Positions 56,023-63,946 of a stretch of 64,000 nt of DNA are shown here, in pieces. The DNA comes from Paludibacteraceae bacterium (GTDB lineage Bacteria; Bacteroidota; Bacteroidia; Bacteroidales; Paludibacteraceae). The notes below the pieces were generated by a model, which searched no databases, had not been told where the DNA came from, and worked only from the letters and a program-made list of their open reading frames with translations. How positions within the stretch are numbered: position 1 is the first letter of the stretch; the number at the start of each line of letters is the position of its first letter. The stretch lies in assembly GCA_024399965.1 (NCBI GenBank), contig JAKSNJ010000004.1, positions 26,436-90,435 of the forward strand, written 5' to 3'. Made by a program: the position numbers and the translations under genes.

Positions 56023-57376
56023 CTTACTTTCTCTCCTTCACCGCGAAGTGGTGCCTGCAATCGGTTGCACGGAGCCCATTTGCGTCGCCTTGTGCGTGGC
56101 ACGTGCCAAGGAGCGTTTAGGTGCAGAACCTGACGCCATCACGGTGCGCCTGAGCAAGAATATCTACAAGAACGCCATGTCAGTCGGCATACCCAATACG
56201 GGCATGACGGGACTGCCTATCGCCATCGCTTTGGGGGCTACTGTCGGGCAGAGTGAATGGGGGCTGGAGGTCTTGCGCAATACCACACCCGAAGCCGTCG
56301 CCTATGCCAAGTCCTATATCGGGCGCGTGCCTATACAGATTGAGATAGAAAACAATGCCCCTGATATACTCTACGTACACGCCATTGTAGAAAAACAAGC
56401 AGAAACCACGATTCCAACGCACTCGCCGGCATCCAACCATCCCCTAACTGCCACCGCCACCATTCAGGGCGAGCATACGCACTTTGTAGAGCAAGGGTCT
56501 GATACGGGTTTTTGCCGACGGCGAACCGACGGCGAACCGACAGCGAACCGACAGTCGACCGACGGTCGACCGACGGTCGAAGCATACGTGACCGACACGT
56601 CGTGCCACCAACAGGACACCGCCGAACTGACCTTGCGGCAGGTTTATGATTTCGCCATGACGGTTGCCACGGAGGACGTTCACTTCCTGCTCGAAGGGGC
56701 TGAGATAAATCTTCAAGCCGCCGAATATGCCTTTGAGCACAAGTGCGGACATTGCTTAGGGCAGATATTACGCAAGCAGGACAACAGTATCTTTGAGCAG
56801 ATTTTGGCCTATACCTCGGGTGCCTGTGATGCACGTATGTCCGGTGCTATGGTGCCCGTTATGTCCAATTCGGGCAGTGGCAATCAGGGAATCAGTTGTT
56901 CCGTACCCGTGCTGCTCTACGCCCATCATATAGGGGCTACCGACGAGCAGACCCTGCGTGCGTTGGCACTAAGTAATCTCACCGTTATTTATATCAAGCA
57001 GTCCTTGGGACGCCTGTCTGCGCTCTGTGGCTGTGTAGTGGCTGCCACCGGTTCGGCGTGCGGTATTACCTACCTCAAGGGCGGTCAATACATGGAAATC
57101 ACCTATGCCGTCAAGAATATGATTGCCAATATATCGGGTATGATATGTGACGGCGCCAAACCCGGTTGCGCCCTCAAAGTGACCAGCGGTGTTGCTACGG
57201 CAGTCATTGCTGCATCGTTGGCGATGGAACACAGTTATCCCGACGCCACAGAAGGCATCATAGACGAGGACATCGACCAGACCATTCACAACCTGACGCA
57301 TATCGGGCACGATGGAATGATACAAACAGACGATTTGATACTCAATATAATGACGCATAAATGTTCCAAGAAATGA
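56009..57376 (+). CDS. UPF0597 (YhaM/CyuA-like) serine/cysteine dehydratase-like protein, with repeat insertion
   Basis: 455 residues. Starts LLHREVVPAIGCTEPICVALCV, the conserved start of the L-serine dehydratase alpha-like UPF0597 family, with SGSGNQGI, GCVVAATGSACGITYLKGG and ICDGAKPGCALKV carrying conserved cysteines for an iron-sulfur centre. E. coli CyuA (YhaM) degrades L-cysteine; that activity here is likely but unproven. Residues about 165-193 (DTGFCRRRTDGEPTA and on) are an insertion encoded by the same 11-bp element as in the PAP2 gene and lie in a linker between the two halves. No other part of the protein is unusual. Overlaps the previous gene by 14 bp. Confidence 0.88.
   Translation: MNNTDLLSLLHREVVPAIGCTEPICVALCVARAKERLGAEPDAITVRLSKNIYKNAMSVGIPNTGMTGLPIAIALGATVGQSEWGLEVLRNTTPEAVAYAKSYIGRVPIQIEIENNAPDILYVHAIVEKQAETTIPTHSPASNHPLTATATIQGEHTHFVEQGSDTGFCRRRTDGEPTANRQSTDGRPTVEAYVTDTSCHQQDTAELTLRQVYDFAMTVATEDVHFLLEGAEINLQAAEYAFEHKCGHCLGQILRKQDNSIFEQILAYTSGACDARMSGAMVPVMSNSGSGNQGISCSVPVLLYAHHIGATDEQTLRALALSNLTVIYIKQSLGRLSALCGCVVAATGSACGITYLKGGQYMEITYAVKNMIANISGMICDGAKPGCALKVTSGVATAVIAASLAMEHSYPDATEGIIDEDIDQTIHNLTHIGHDGMIQTDDLILNIMTHKCSKK
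56504..56589 (+). repeat. In-gene 11-bp tandem element, copy 2 (6 units)
   Basis: ACGGGTTTTT (56504-56513), six units at 56515-56580 (CCGACGGCGAA twice, CCGACAGCGAA, CCGACAGTCGA, CCGACGGTCGA twice), then AGCATACGT (56581-56589). Same flanks and unit order as 6919-7015. The upstream part is read in the same frame in both genes; because the unit count differs by one, the right flank is read in a different frame. Confidence 0.92.
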
Positions 57377-59433
57377 AACGGTTTTATGTTTTATTGCTCA
57401 GTTGGTTTGGTGCAATCGGACTTGCGCACGCCACCACGTATTATTGTTCGCCTACCGGCACAGGCGATGGCAATTCGTATGCCACCCCCTGCTCTTTCAG
57501 CAAGGGGCTGAACCGTATCTCTCAGCCCGGCGACACCTTATATTTATTAGGTGGGCAGTATGATTTACAGAAGACAACACTCAACTACAATGGTACCAAA
57601 TCCAAGATGCTTGTTATTAGCGGTTACCCGGGTGAACAAGCTATTTTGGACTTTAGAAAGGTCACTTATGGTACACGTGGTTTGCAGATTTCCAAGACAT
57701 CAACCTACGTCCACATTAAGAACCTCACCCTCCGTTATTCGGGCAAGAACAACCTTTATAATGAGGGCTCCTATTGTCGCTTTGAGAACTTGGACATTTA
57801 CGGTTCGGCTGATTCGGGCTGCCAGATGAAGGGAGGCGGTAATAACCTGATTATCAACTGCGATAGTCATGATAATTTCGACTACGAATTAGGCGGTTTG
57901 ACAGCGTGTGACTTTGGTGGCAATGCCGATGGCTTTGCCGATAAACAGCATACAGGAGCCCCCAATCATTATATCGGTTGCCGTTCGTGGAATAACTCAG
58001 ACGACGGGTGGGACTTCTTCGACCGCACCTGTACCGGCACAATCATCGAGAACTGTATCTGCTATCAGAACGGACCGCAATACTACGACATGCGCAATCA
58101 CGCACGGTACCAAACGGACAAAGCATGGTTTGACCAATTCCAAACGCCTATTACCGTTACCACCAAGACGGGCGAAAAGAAGACCTGCTCGTTGGAGAAA
58201 TACTACAACAATGGAAACGGGAACGGCTTCAAAGTGGGCGGTAACTACAGCCGGCACGATGTTACCGTACACCACTGTTTGGCTATTGCCAATCGTGTCA
58301 AGGGCTTTGACCAGAACAACGATGATGGCACAATGGAGTTCTATAACTGCACCGGCTACGACAATGGGGCAAACTTCGGTTTTACCACTAAATATGGACA
58401 GAATATATTGGTCAATAACCTGTCGTATAATAGCCGTGGTTCGGAGAGTTATCGGGCACAGACGGTCTTGCGTAATGAATACAACTCGTGGAACGATGCC
58501 ATACACCCTGCTGCCAATACATTTGCATCTATGGACACCACCGTTCTGTTGGGTCAACGGCAGGCAGATGGTGCTTTGCCTGAGTGGGATTTACTGCATC
58601 CGTTGGCTAACTCGCCACTCATTGATGCCGGCACACCGCTGACCTATACCTATTACGGACAAGCACCCGAATTGGGCTGCTATGAATATGTGGTAGGTGA
58701 ACCCGTTATACCTGACCCGGGACCACAACCAAAACCGGAAGACACAACGGGTATTAAGATTGCCTATGTTACCGTTCCCAATGCTGCTGCCGACCAACGC
58801 TTATTGCAGGCGCTCAAGGCAGATGCCACGTTTTATATCAAGGTGATAGATGCCGGCGATGAGTTGCATTTGGACGGTTGCCAAGCCGTTATTCTCAGTC
58901 CGGTGCCCAAGAGTACGGCGTATGGCGCACAGTCGCTCAAGGACACGTCTCTACCCTTCTTATGTCTCAAACCCTTTATGGGCAAGAATACCGTCTGGAA
59001 CTGGTGTACGCCTGCCAATACAGCAGAGTCAACGATTACCGTTACTGCCCCCAATCACCCACTCTTTGCCAATCTGCCCGGCACCTTTGCGCTCTATTCG
59101 AAAGTGTCCACCAACGGCGTAGCTACTATGTCTAACTGGCTATTGGACAACATCACCACCCTTGCCACATGCAAGCAAGCCGATGCTATCGTGGAGCACA
59201 ACAAGATGCTGATGTTGGGGCTGTCCGAATACTCCCTGTCGGACATTACGGACGAGGGTATTCGACTCATTCGCAATGCCCTGTACTATATTACCGACAC
59301 GCCCTATACCCCACTGGTTAGCCCTCGGTGGGAGGACAGACCCACCAAGTACCTGCGTAACGGCGTACTCTATATCCGCCACCACAACCGGCAGATAAAT
59401 ATATTAGGCGAGGTGGTAGGTAGTAGGTTGTAG
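57373..59433 (+). CDS. Secreted right-handed beta-helix protein (PL9-like)
   Basis: 686 residues from ATG 57373, which overlaps the previous stop; ATG 57361 in the same frame is possible but spoils the signal peptide (MKRFYVLLLSWFGAIGLAHA). The first ~440 residues form a parallel beta-helix with repeated turns and the segment GGNADGFADKQHTGAPNHYIGCRSWNNSDDGWDFF, split here as NADGFADK, CRSWNNSDDGWDFF, which resembles the catalytic region of PL9-type pectate lyases. A Pro-rich linker leads to a ~200-residue domain of unknown type. The end LRNGVLYIRHHNRQINILGE is the short C-terminal tail of secreted Bacteroidales proteins. Lyase activity is probable but not shown. The coding end runs into a heptamer repeat. 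Confidence 0.78.
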   Translation: MKRFYVLLLSWFGAIGLAHATTYYCSPTGTGDGNSYATPCSFSKGLNRISQPGDTLYLLGGQYDLQKTTLNYNGTKSKMLVISGYPGEQAILDFRKVTYGTRGLQISKTSTYVHIKNLTLRYSGKNNLYNEGSYCRFENLDIYGSADSGCQMKGGGNNLIINCDSHDNFDYELGGLTACDFGGNADGFADKQHTGAPNHYIGCRSWNNSDDGWDFFDRTCTGTIIENCICYQNGPQYYDMRNHARYQTDKAWFDQFQTPITVTTKTGEKKTCSLEKYYNNGNGNGFKVGGNYSRHDVTVHHCLAIANRVKGFDQNNDDGTMEFYNCTGYDNGANFGFTTKYGQNILVNNLSYNSRGSESYRAQTVLRNEYNSWNDAIHPAANTFASMDTTVLLGQRQADGALPEWDLLHPLANSPLIDAGTPLTYTYYGQAPELGCYEYVVGEPVIPDPGPQPKPEDTTGIKIAYVTVPNAAADQRLLQALKADATFYIKVIDAGDELHLDGCQAVILSPVPKSTAYGAQSLKDTSLPFLCLKPFMGKNTVWNWCTPANTAESTITVTAPNHPLFANLPGTFALYSKVSTNGVATMSNWLLDNITTLATCKQADAIVEHNKMLMLGLSEYSLSDITDEGIRLIRNALYYITDTPYTPLVSPRWEDRPTKYLRNGVLYIRHHNRQINILGEVVGSRL

Positions 59434-59450
59434 GTAGTAGGTCGTAGGTG
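59416..59450 (+). repeat. Heptamer tandem repeat at the end of the beta-helix gene
   Basis: Five 7-bp units GTAGGTA, GTAGGTT, GTAGGTA, GTAGGTC, GTAGGTG spanning the stop codon (59431-59433), so the last residues (VVGSRL) come from the repeat. Confidence 0.85.
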
Positions 59451-59461
59451 CGGTGCGAGAA

Positions 59462-59495
59462 GAGCAAAAAAGAGAGACCTTTGTGGGTCTCTCTT
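59462..59495 (-). terminator. Terminator of the rpsF-rpsR-rplI-rpmE2 operon
   Basis: Ten-bp stem AAGAGAGACC/GGTCTCTCTT (59470-59495) with T-run for the minus strand; it may also stop the + strand beta-helix transcript since the two genes converge. Confidence 0.85.
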
Positions 59496-59515
59496 CGTAT
59501 CTGTCAGTCCAATGA

Positions 59516-59770
59516 TTATTTGCGTTTACGGTCACCGTAACGGCTCATGAACTTATCCACACGACCGGCGGTATCCACCAGTTTGGACTTACCCGTATAG
59601 AAGGGGTGAGACGTGTTGGAGATTTCGAGTTTGATCAAGGGATAAGTAGTGCCCTCTATTTCGATGGTGTCCTTCGTAGCAGCGGTAGAACGGCTGAAGA
59701 ATTGCGTGCCATCAGACATATCTTTGAAAACTACAACGCGGTAGTTATCGGGATGAATTCCTTGTTTCAT
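59516..59770 (-). CDS. rpmE2: 50S ribosomal protein bL31, type B
   Basis: 84 residues, [18 protein letters not shown] to [13 protein letters not shown]. It lacks the CxxC zinc pair of the A-type, so it is the zinc-independent B form. It sits at the subunit interface of the 50S. It starts 14 bp after rplI and is the last gene of the ribosomal operon before the terminator. Confidence 0.95.
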   Translation of the reverse strand: MKQGIHPDNYRVVVFKDMSDGTQFFSRSTAATKDTIEIEGTTYPLIKLEISNTSHPFYTGKSKLVDTAGRVDKFMSRYGDRKRK

Positions 59771-59784
59771 AATACTTTCCTTTC

Positions 59785-60225
59785 TTATTCTGCTACAATG
59801 TTTAACTTAATTTCTGCTTTTACCTCACGATGCAGTTTAGCGTAAGCCACTGCCTCGCCCAGTTCTTTAACGGGCTCGATGGTGATGATACGTTTGTCCA
59901 CCTCCATACCGGCAGCAGCGAGTGCTTCGCTAACTTGAGCGGTAGTGATAGTACCAAAGATTTTGCCGTCTTCGTTAGCTTTCGCTGCGAGTTGGATGGT
60001 CATGCCGGCCAGTTTCTCAGCCAATGCCTGAGCGTCTGCCAACTGCTGAGCCATTTTCTTGGCTTGTTGTTTCAGGTTCTCAGCCAATTGCTTGCGATTG
60101 CTTTCGTTGGCGATGATAGCCATTTTGTTAGGGATGAGGTAGTTACGGCCATAACCGTCTTTAACCTTAACGATATCGTTTTTGTAACCCAGATTGTTTA
60201 CGTCTTGAATCAATATAATTTCCAT
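59785..60225 (-). CDS. rplI: 50S ribosomal protein bL9
   Basis: 146 residues, starting [21 protein letters not shown] with the [15 protein letters not shown] signature of the N-terminal domain, a connecting helix ([20 protein letters not shown]) and the C-terminal domain ([14 protein letters not shown]). It binds near the L1 arm of 23S rRNA. Gene order rpsF-rpsR-rplI is conserved in bacteria; here rpmE2 is added. Confidence 0.96.
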   Translation of the reverse strand: MEIILIQDVNNLGYKNDIVKVKDGYGRNYLIPNKMAIIANESNRKQLAENLKQQAKKMAQQLADAQALAEKLAGMTIQLAAKANEDGKIFGTITTAQVSEALAAAGMEVDKRIITIEPVKELGEAVAYAKLHREVKAEIKLNIVAE

Positions 60226-60257
60226 AATACTTTAAACTTTAGAATTAAACTTTAAAC

Positions 60258-60521
60258 TTACTTCATCATATCGGTTACGTAAGGCAGCAAAGCCAAGTGA
60301 CGAGCTTTTTTAACGGCTTGAGCCACTTTGCGTTGATACTTCAAACTGGTACCGGTGATACGACGGGGCAGGATTTTGCCTTGTTCGTTCAGGAATTTCT
60401 TAAGGAACTCGGGGTCCTTGTAGTCAATGTACTTGATACCGCTTTTGAGGAAACGGCAGTACTTTTTCTTCTTCTCAACGTTTTGTTGCGGAGTGAGATA
60501 GCGAACTTCTTCTTGTGCCAT
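60258..60521 (-). CDS. rpsR: 30S ribosomal protein bS18
   Basis: 87 residues with the core [20 protein letters not shown] and [22 protein letters not shown] of bS18. Together with bS6 and bS21 it forms the platform near the 16S rRNA 3' end that hides the anti-Shine-Dalgarno in Bacteroidetes. It begins 2 bp after rpsF, so they are translated together. Confidence 0.96.
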   Translation of the reverse strand: MAQEEVRYLTPQQNVEKKKKYCRFLKSGIKYIDYKDPEFLKKFLNEQGKILPRRITGTSLKYQRKVAQAVKKARHLALLPYVTDMMK

Positions 60522-60523
60522 AA

Positions 60524-60886
60524 TTATGCCTCCTCTACGTTAGCTGGTTCAACATTCTTTTTAGCGTGGCGGCGCTTTTCAGCGTACTCATAAGCGTACT
60601 TGTCCAGACGGGTGGTCAAGAAGCGAATGATTTTTTCGTCACGGCGGAACTCGGTTTCGAGCGTCGCAATAACAGCCGGCTCGGCATCGAATTGCATGAT
60701 GCAGTAGAATCCGGTAGTTTTACCTTGGATGGGGTAAGCTAATTTCTTCAAACCCCACTCCTCACGGTTCAGGATAGCAGATCCGTTGTCCTTGAGAAGT
60801 TTCTCGAATTTGTCAACTGCTTCCTTCATCTGCTGCTCAGACAAAACGGGAGTCAAAACGAAAGCAGTTTCATAATGATTTAACAT
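60524..60886 (-). CDS. rpsF: 30S ribosomal protein bS6
   Basis: 120 residues starting [24 protein letters not shown], with [20 protein letters not shown] and [19 protein letters not shown] of the bS6 fold. It dimerises with bS18. The ~100-nt leader contains a CCGATTTATCGG hairpin and neighbouring AACCGA sequences, which could be a regulatory element for the S6-S18 complex seen in other bacteria; that is only a candidate. First gene of the operon, promoter at 60988-61019. Confidence 0.96.
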   Translation of the reverse strand: MLNHYETAFVLTPVLSEQQMKEAVDKFEKLLKDNGSAILNREEWGLKKLAYPIQGKTTGFYCIMQFDAEPAVIATLETEFRRDEKIIRFLTTRLDKYAYEYAEKRRHAKKNVEPANVEEA

Positions 60887-60987
60887 ACTGTTTTTTTGTT
60901 TAGTCGGTTAGCCGATAAATCGGTTAATCGGGGTTAATAATAAATGTTTTCCGCCTGCGTTATACCTGTAACGTGCGAAAAAGCGTG

Positions 60988-61019
60988 CAAAGATACAAAG
61001 AATTTTTGGAATATGCAAA
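60988..61019 (-). promoter_or_regulatory. Promoter of the rpsF operon
   Basis: Minus strand TTTG (61019-61016), 20-nt spacer, TATCTTTG (60995-60988). Confidence 0.82.
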
Positions 61020-61067
61020 TAAAAAGTTAAAAAAAAGTGTTTAGAACACACCAAAAAAGCATTTTTA

Positions 61068-61099
61068 CTTGTGTATATGAAAAAATAATTGTAATTTTG
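61068..61099 (+). promoter_or_regulatory. Promoter of the structured RNA
   Basis: CTTG (61068-61071), 20-nt spacer, TAATTTTG (61092-61099). The -33 box has one mismatch. Diverges from the rpsF promoter, ~50 bp away. Confidence 0.68.
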
Positions 61100-61105
61100 C
61101 GACTG

Positions 61106-61340
61106 CAATGTAATCGTACACTGCATTTAGCAAGACATATATCTAAGGAACGAACGGCAAACTATAGATGACTAGAGATATGTGTCCCGTGCTATCTGTG
61201 CTTTGGGCATAGGTATTCGGGGTATTGTCATCTGAGTTTGCCGACTTCGTTCCTTACTCTGTTACCTGTGTCCTTTTGCAAAAAAGGGACTGGTAATATA
61301 AAATGCGCTACTAGTCCGAAAGATTGGTAGCGTATTTTAT
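61106..61340 (+). ncRNA. Structured non-coding RNA, possibly 6S-like
   Basis: About 235 nt between a promoter and a terminator with no plausible reading frame. A long-range stem is made of three collinear helices: AAGGAACGA (61145-61153) with TCGTTCCTT (61247-61255), CGGCAAACT (61155-61163) with AGTTTGCCG (61235-61243), and AGATGAC (61166-61172) with GTCATCT (61227-61233), with an irregular inner arm. A 5' hairpin (TGCAATGTA/TACACTGCA, 61104-61125) and a 3' hairpin (GTTACC/GGTAAT arms, 61261-61297) flank it. A long rod with bulges fits 6S RNA, and a Bacteroidales RNA family with a phylum-type promoter has been described; I cannot confirm the family without a covariance search. Confidence 0.65.
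61300..61340 (+). terminator. Terminator of the structured RNA
   Basis: AAAATGCGCTAC (61300-61311) pairs with GTAGCGTATTTT (61327-61338), followed by a short A/T tail. It lies 23 bp before the restriction endonuclease start. Confidence 0.75.
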
Positions 61341-61362
61341 TGCGCCAATATTATATACTAAT

Positions 61363-62112
61363 ATGGAAAGCAATAAAGAAAAAATGATTGCCCGTTTTCG
61401 GGCAGTAAAAGCGATGGGGTATATTCCTTCTCACCGTACAAATGACACTGGCATCGGAAAAACCTTTGAAGATTGTGTCGGAGTAATAGAAAATAATATT
61501 GATGCCCCTGACTTATTTGGATTTGAGATAAAAGCACATCGAGAGAATTCAAGTTCGTATGTTACTCTTTTTACAAAATCCCCTTCTTTTCCAAAAGATG
61601 CTAATGCTACCTTAAAGATAAAGTTTGGAACGCCATACGAAAATAATTCCTCGTTGAATAGATTGCACACATCTATGTTTGCCGATAAGGGAAATACGTA
61701 TAAAAACAAGTATTCTTTTCAATTATTTGTAGATACTGACCAAGAGCAAATCCTTATACAAGTAAGCGATTTGCATACAGGAAAATTGTTAGACAACTCT
61801 ACTGGCTATACTTTTGCAGATATCAAAGATGTATTAACAAAAAAACTTGAAAATTTATTCTACGTATCAGCAAGAAGTGATAAAAAAGGTCGTAAAGAGA
61901 AATTCCTATTTCATAAAGCCGAAATCTATCTACATCCATCTATTGAGCGCTTTATCCAATTGCTGCAAGAAGGAAAAATTATGTATGATATACGTATCGG
62001 CAGTTACCAATCTGGAGCAAGTTACGGGAAACCACACGACCACGGGAGTGGTTTTCGGATTATGCCACAATCACTCAAGGAATTATTTTCAAGTTATGAA
62101 GAGGTAGAATAA
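61363..62112 (+). CDS. MvaI/BcnI-family type II restriction endonuclease
   Basis: 249 residues from ATG 61363 (MESNKEKMIARFRAVKAMGYIPSHR); an upstream in-frame GTG lies in the terminator hairpin. The core NDTGIGKTFEDCVGVIENN, then DLFGFEIKAHRENSSSYVTLFTK, carries the E-x-K type catalytic pattern of MvaI/BcnI nucleases, which cut CCWGG or CCSGG as monomers; the exact site here is unknown. Companion methyltransferase converges on it, stop codons 1 bp apart. No promoter of its own was seen, so expression may depend on read-through from the RNA upstream. Confidence 0.87.
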   Translation: MESNKEKMIARFRAVKAMGYIPSHRTNDTGIGKTFEDCVGVIENNIDAPDLFGFEIKAHRENSSSYVTLFTKSPSFPKDANATLKIKFGTPYENNSSLNRLHTSMFADKGNTYKNKYSFQLFVDTDQEQILIQVSDLHTGKLLDNSTGYTFADIKDVLTKKLENLFYVSARSDKKGRKEKFLFHKAEIYLHPSIERFIQLLQEGKIMYDIRIGSYQSGASYGKPHDHGSGFRIMPQSLKELFSSYEEVE

Positions 62113-62113
62113 G

Positions 62114-63853
62114 TTAAACTTGTTTATCAAGAATAACTAAAAACTCGTGGCTCATTGTTGCCACTTTTTGCCCTGCAATATTTGTGGGGCTTGTTTTTGA
62201 TGGCATTCGCTTATTTGGGATTTCTCTCACTAATGTTATACGGTGTTTAAAGCCGAGATGTGTAAAAGTTTCTGCGGTAAATAAATCTAAGGGGATTTGA
62301 ATACCTTTTACACGTCTGTCTCCAACCACATAACACACCACACCACCCTTGCGGACGACAGTGGCTACATTTTGAATGCTTAATGTATAATCATTTAAGA
62401 AACTTGCGACCTCCCAGTATCGTTTTTCGTCTAAGGACTTAATCTCATCCAATTCCTTACGGATAGTAGTGGTCGTAAATAACTCCTTTCGAGTTTTCTT
62501 TCCTCCCATTAATAAAGAATCAAGATTGGCTGCCTCTTTGTAGCAAAACCATTCATTTGCCCAACGAGAGAACTGCCCGTAAGCAACGGTGGTGTGGCTA
62601 TCTCCGTAGGGAGGCGATGTTACCACCATATCCACACTTTCTTTGGGAAGTATTTGTTCGGGAATACCAATAGTTGAGTTAAAATCAAATACTTGGCTTT
62701 GGACTTGTTTCGGTGCTTCTGCATTGAATTGACGTAATCCTGTGAGGTTTCTTTGTACCTTGTATTCAAACAAGTCAAAGACATTTGGATTAAATTTTTG
62801 TAAACTTTTTTCAGACATTCTAAATCGTTTGAACTCACCATTACGAGTAAACGACACATCTCGCACAGTCTCTGCTAAGCACAACAAAAAAAACTCACAA
62901 TTATCGGTATAATCTTCTATCAATTGTTGTAGATAAGATAGTCTAAACAAGGCATCTTCTGTATACCAAAAGGAATAATTGGAAATATTACTAAAATCTT
63001 TCTTGCGAACTTTGTCGGGGTGATAGCACAAAATCTGGTCACGTAGATTTTCGTACCATATTACGATTTGAGTCTCATCATAATGGGTCGTTTTCACTCG
63101 ACTCATCAATCTCGCCAATGGGTTGAGGTCTGTACCAATAGCATTGATACCCTTTAAGTTGGCTTCTACCAATGTGGTGCCGCTTCCTACATACGGGTCA
63201 AAAATACATTCAAACCTACCATTTGGTTTGTATTCGTTAATTAATGTCCGTGCTACTTGAGGAATCATCATAGCAGGGTAAGCATGATAACAATGTGTAT
63301 ATTCCTTGGTGTTAGCAGTGCGGAAACTCCAACGATCATCCGCTAAACGAAGATATGTGGAATTTGTTGGTGACAGAAGCAATTCTTCTATAGTTGCATC
63401 CGTAAAGCAATGCCATATTTTTAAATCATGGGAGTGATACTCCTCAAAAAGTTGTTTTTCAAACTTAACCTCAAACACCAAACGCATACGGTCATCTTCA
63501 CATGTTGGGTCTAAATCTTGTTTTGTGCCAGCGTGTATTTTGGTAACTTTATAGAGGTCTCTAATACCTTTTCCACTAATATATGGTACAAGATATTCTA
63601 CTTGTTTTAGGTCAATCGTATTGGGAAATTTTGGACGAGTCCAATATGCTTTTGCTGATTGGGTAAGCACATTGGCTGCATTTTTTAATGGAACGACAGC
63701 AACTAATACACGAGCTTGGGGATTCATTTTATTAAAAGATAAATCCTCTGCTGCCTCATCAATACGCTTTGTCTGAGGAATCAAGCCGTCTTGGTAAGTA
63801 TTTCTAAATTCCGCAAAATCAATACTGAGTATTTTGGGATTTTGTTTAGCCAT
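62114..63853 (-). CDS. Type II DNA methyltransferase, SPPY type (probable m4C)
   Basis: 579 residues from ATG 63853 (MAKQNPKILSIDFAEFRN); ATG 63865 and an earlier TTG overlap the promoter region. AdoMet motif DPYVGSGTTLVEANLKGINAIGTD, seen as DPYVGSGTT and GTDLNPLARL, precedes the catalytic TSPPYGDS, the serine version of (D/N/S)PPY found in N4-cytosine methyltransferases. A ~190-residue N-terminal region (KAYWTRPKFP, YISGKGIRDLYKV) may contain target-recognition or accessory functions. It protects host DNA from the convergent MvaI/BcnI-like nuclease; m4C is the modification made by the MvaI and BcnI methylases. A palindrome lies upstream of its promoter. Confidence 0.87.
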   Translation of the reverse strand: MAKQNPKILSIDFAEFRNTYQDGLIPQTKRIDEAAEDLSFNKMNPQARVLVAVVPLKNAANVLTQSAKAYWTRPKFPNTIDLKQVEYLVPYISGKGIRDLYKVTKIHAGTKQDLDPTCEDDRMRLVFEVKFEKQLFEEYHSHDLKIWHCFTDATIEELLLSPTNSTYLRLADDRWSFRTANTKEYTHCYHAYPAMMIPQVARTLINEYKPNGRFECIFDPYVGSGTTLVEANLKGINAIGTDLNPLARLMSRVKTTHYDETQIVIWYENLRDQILCYHPDKVRKKDFSNISNYSFWYTEDALFRLSYLQQLIEDYTDNCEFFLLCLAETVRDVSFTRNGEFKRFRMSEKSLQKFNPNVFDLFEYKVQRNLTGLRQFNAEAPKQVQSQVFDFNSTIGIPEQILPKESVDMVVTSPPYGDSHTTVAYGQFSRWANEWFCYKEAANLDSLLMGGKKTRKELFTTTTIRKELDEIKSLDEKRYWEVASFLNDYTLSIQNVATVVRKGGVVCYVVGDRRVKGIQIPLDLFTAETFTHLGFKHRITLVREIPNKRMPSKTSPTNIAGQKVATMSHEFLVILDKQV

Positions 63854-63877
63854 TTGCTGCTGCATATTTTCCGACTG

Positions 63878-63909
63878 CAAAGATACAAAGAAAAAATGAG
63901 ATACACAAA
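63878..63909 (-). promoter_or_regulatory. Promoter of the methyltransferase gene
   Basis: Minus strand TTTG (63909-63906), 20-nt spacer, TATCTTTG (63885-63878), leaving a short leader to ATG 63853. Confidence 0.8.
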
Positions 63910-63929
63910 TAAAAGTAAAAAATTAGCAA

Positions 63930-63946
63930 ATTTAGTGCCACTAAAT
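63930..63946. promoter_or_regulatory. 17-bp palindrome upstream of the methyltransferase promoter
   Basis: ATTTAGTG-C-CACTAAAT is a perfect inverted repeat centred 29 bp upstream of the -33 box. It is a possible operator. The remaining 54 bp to the window end hold nothing recognisable. Confidence 0.4.

Noticed and set aside
60524-60560. Frameshift or fusion between rpsF and rpsR
   Set aside because: Both reading frames are complete with normal length and a 2-bp gap; the close spacing is ordinary for this operon.
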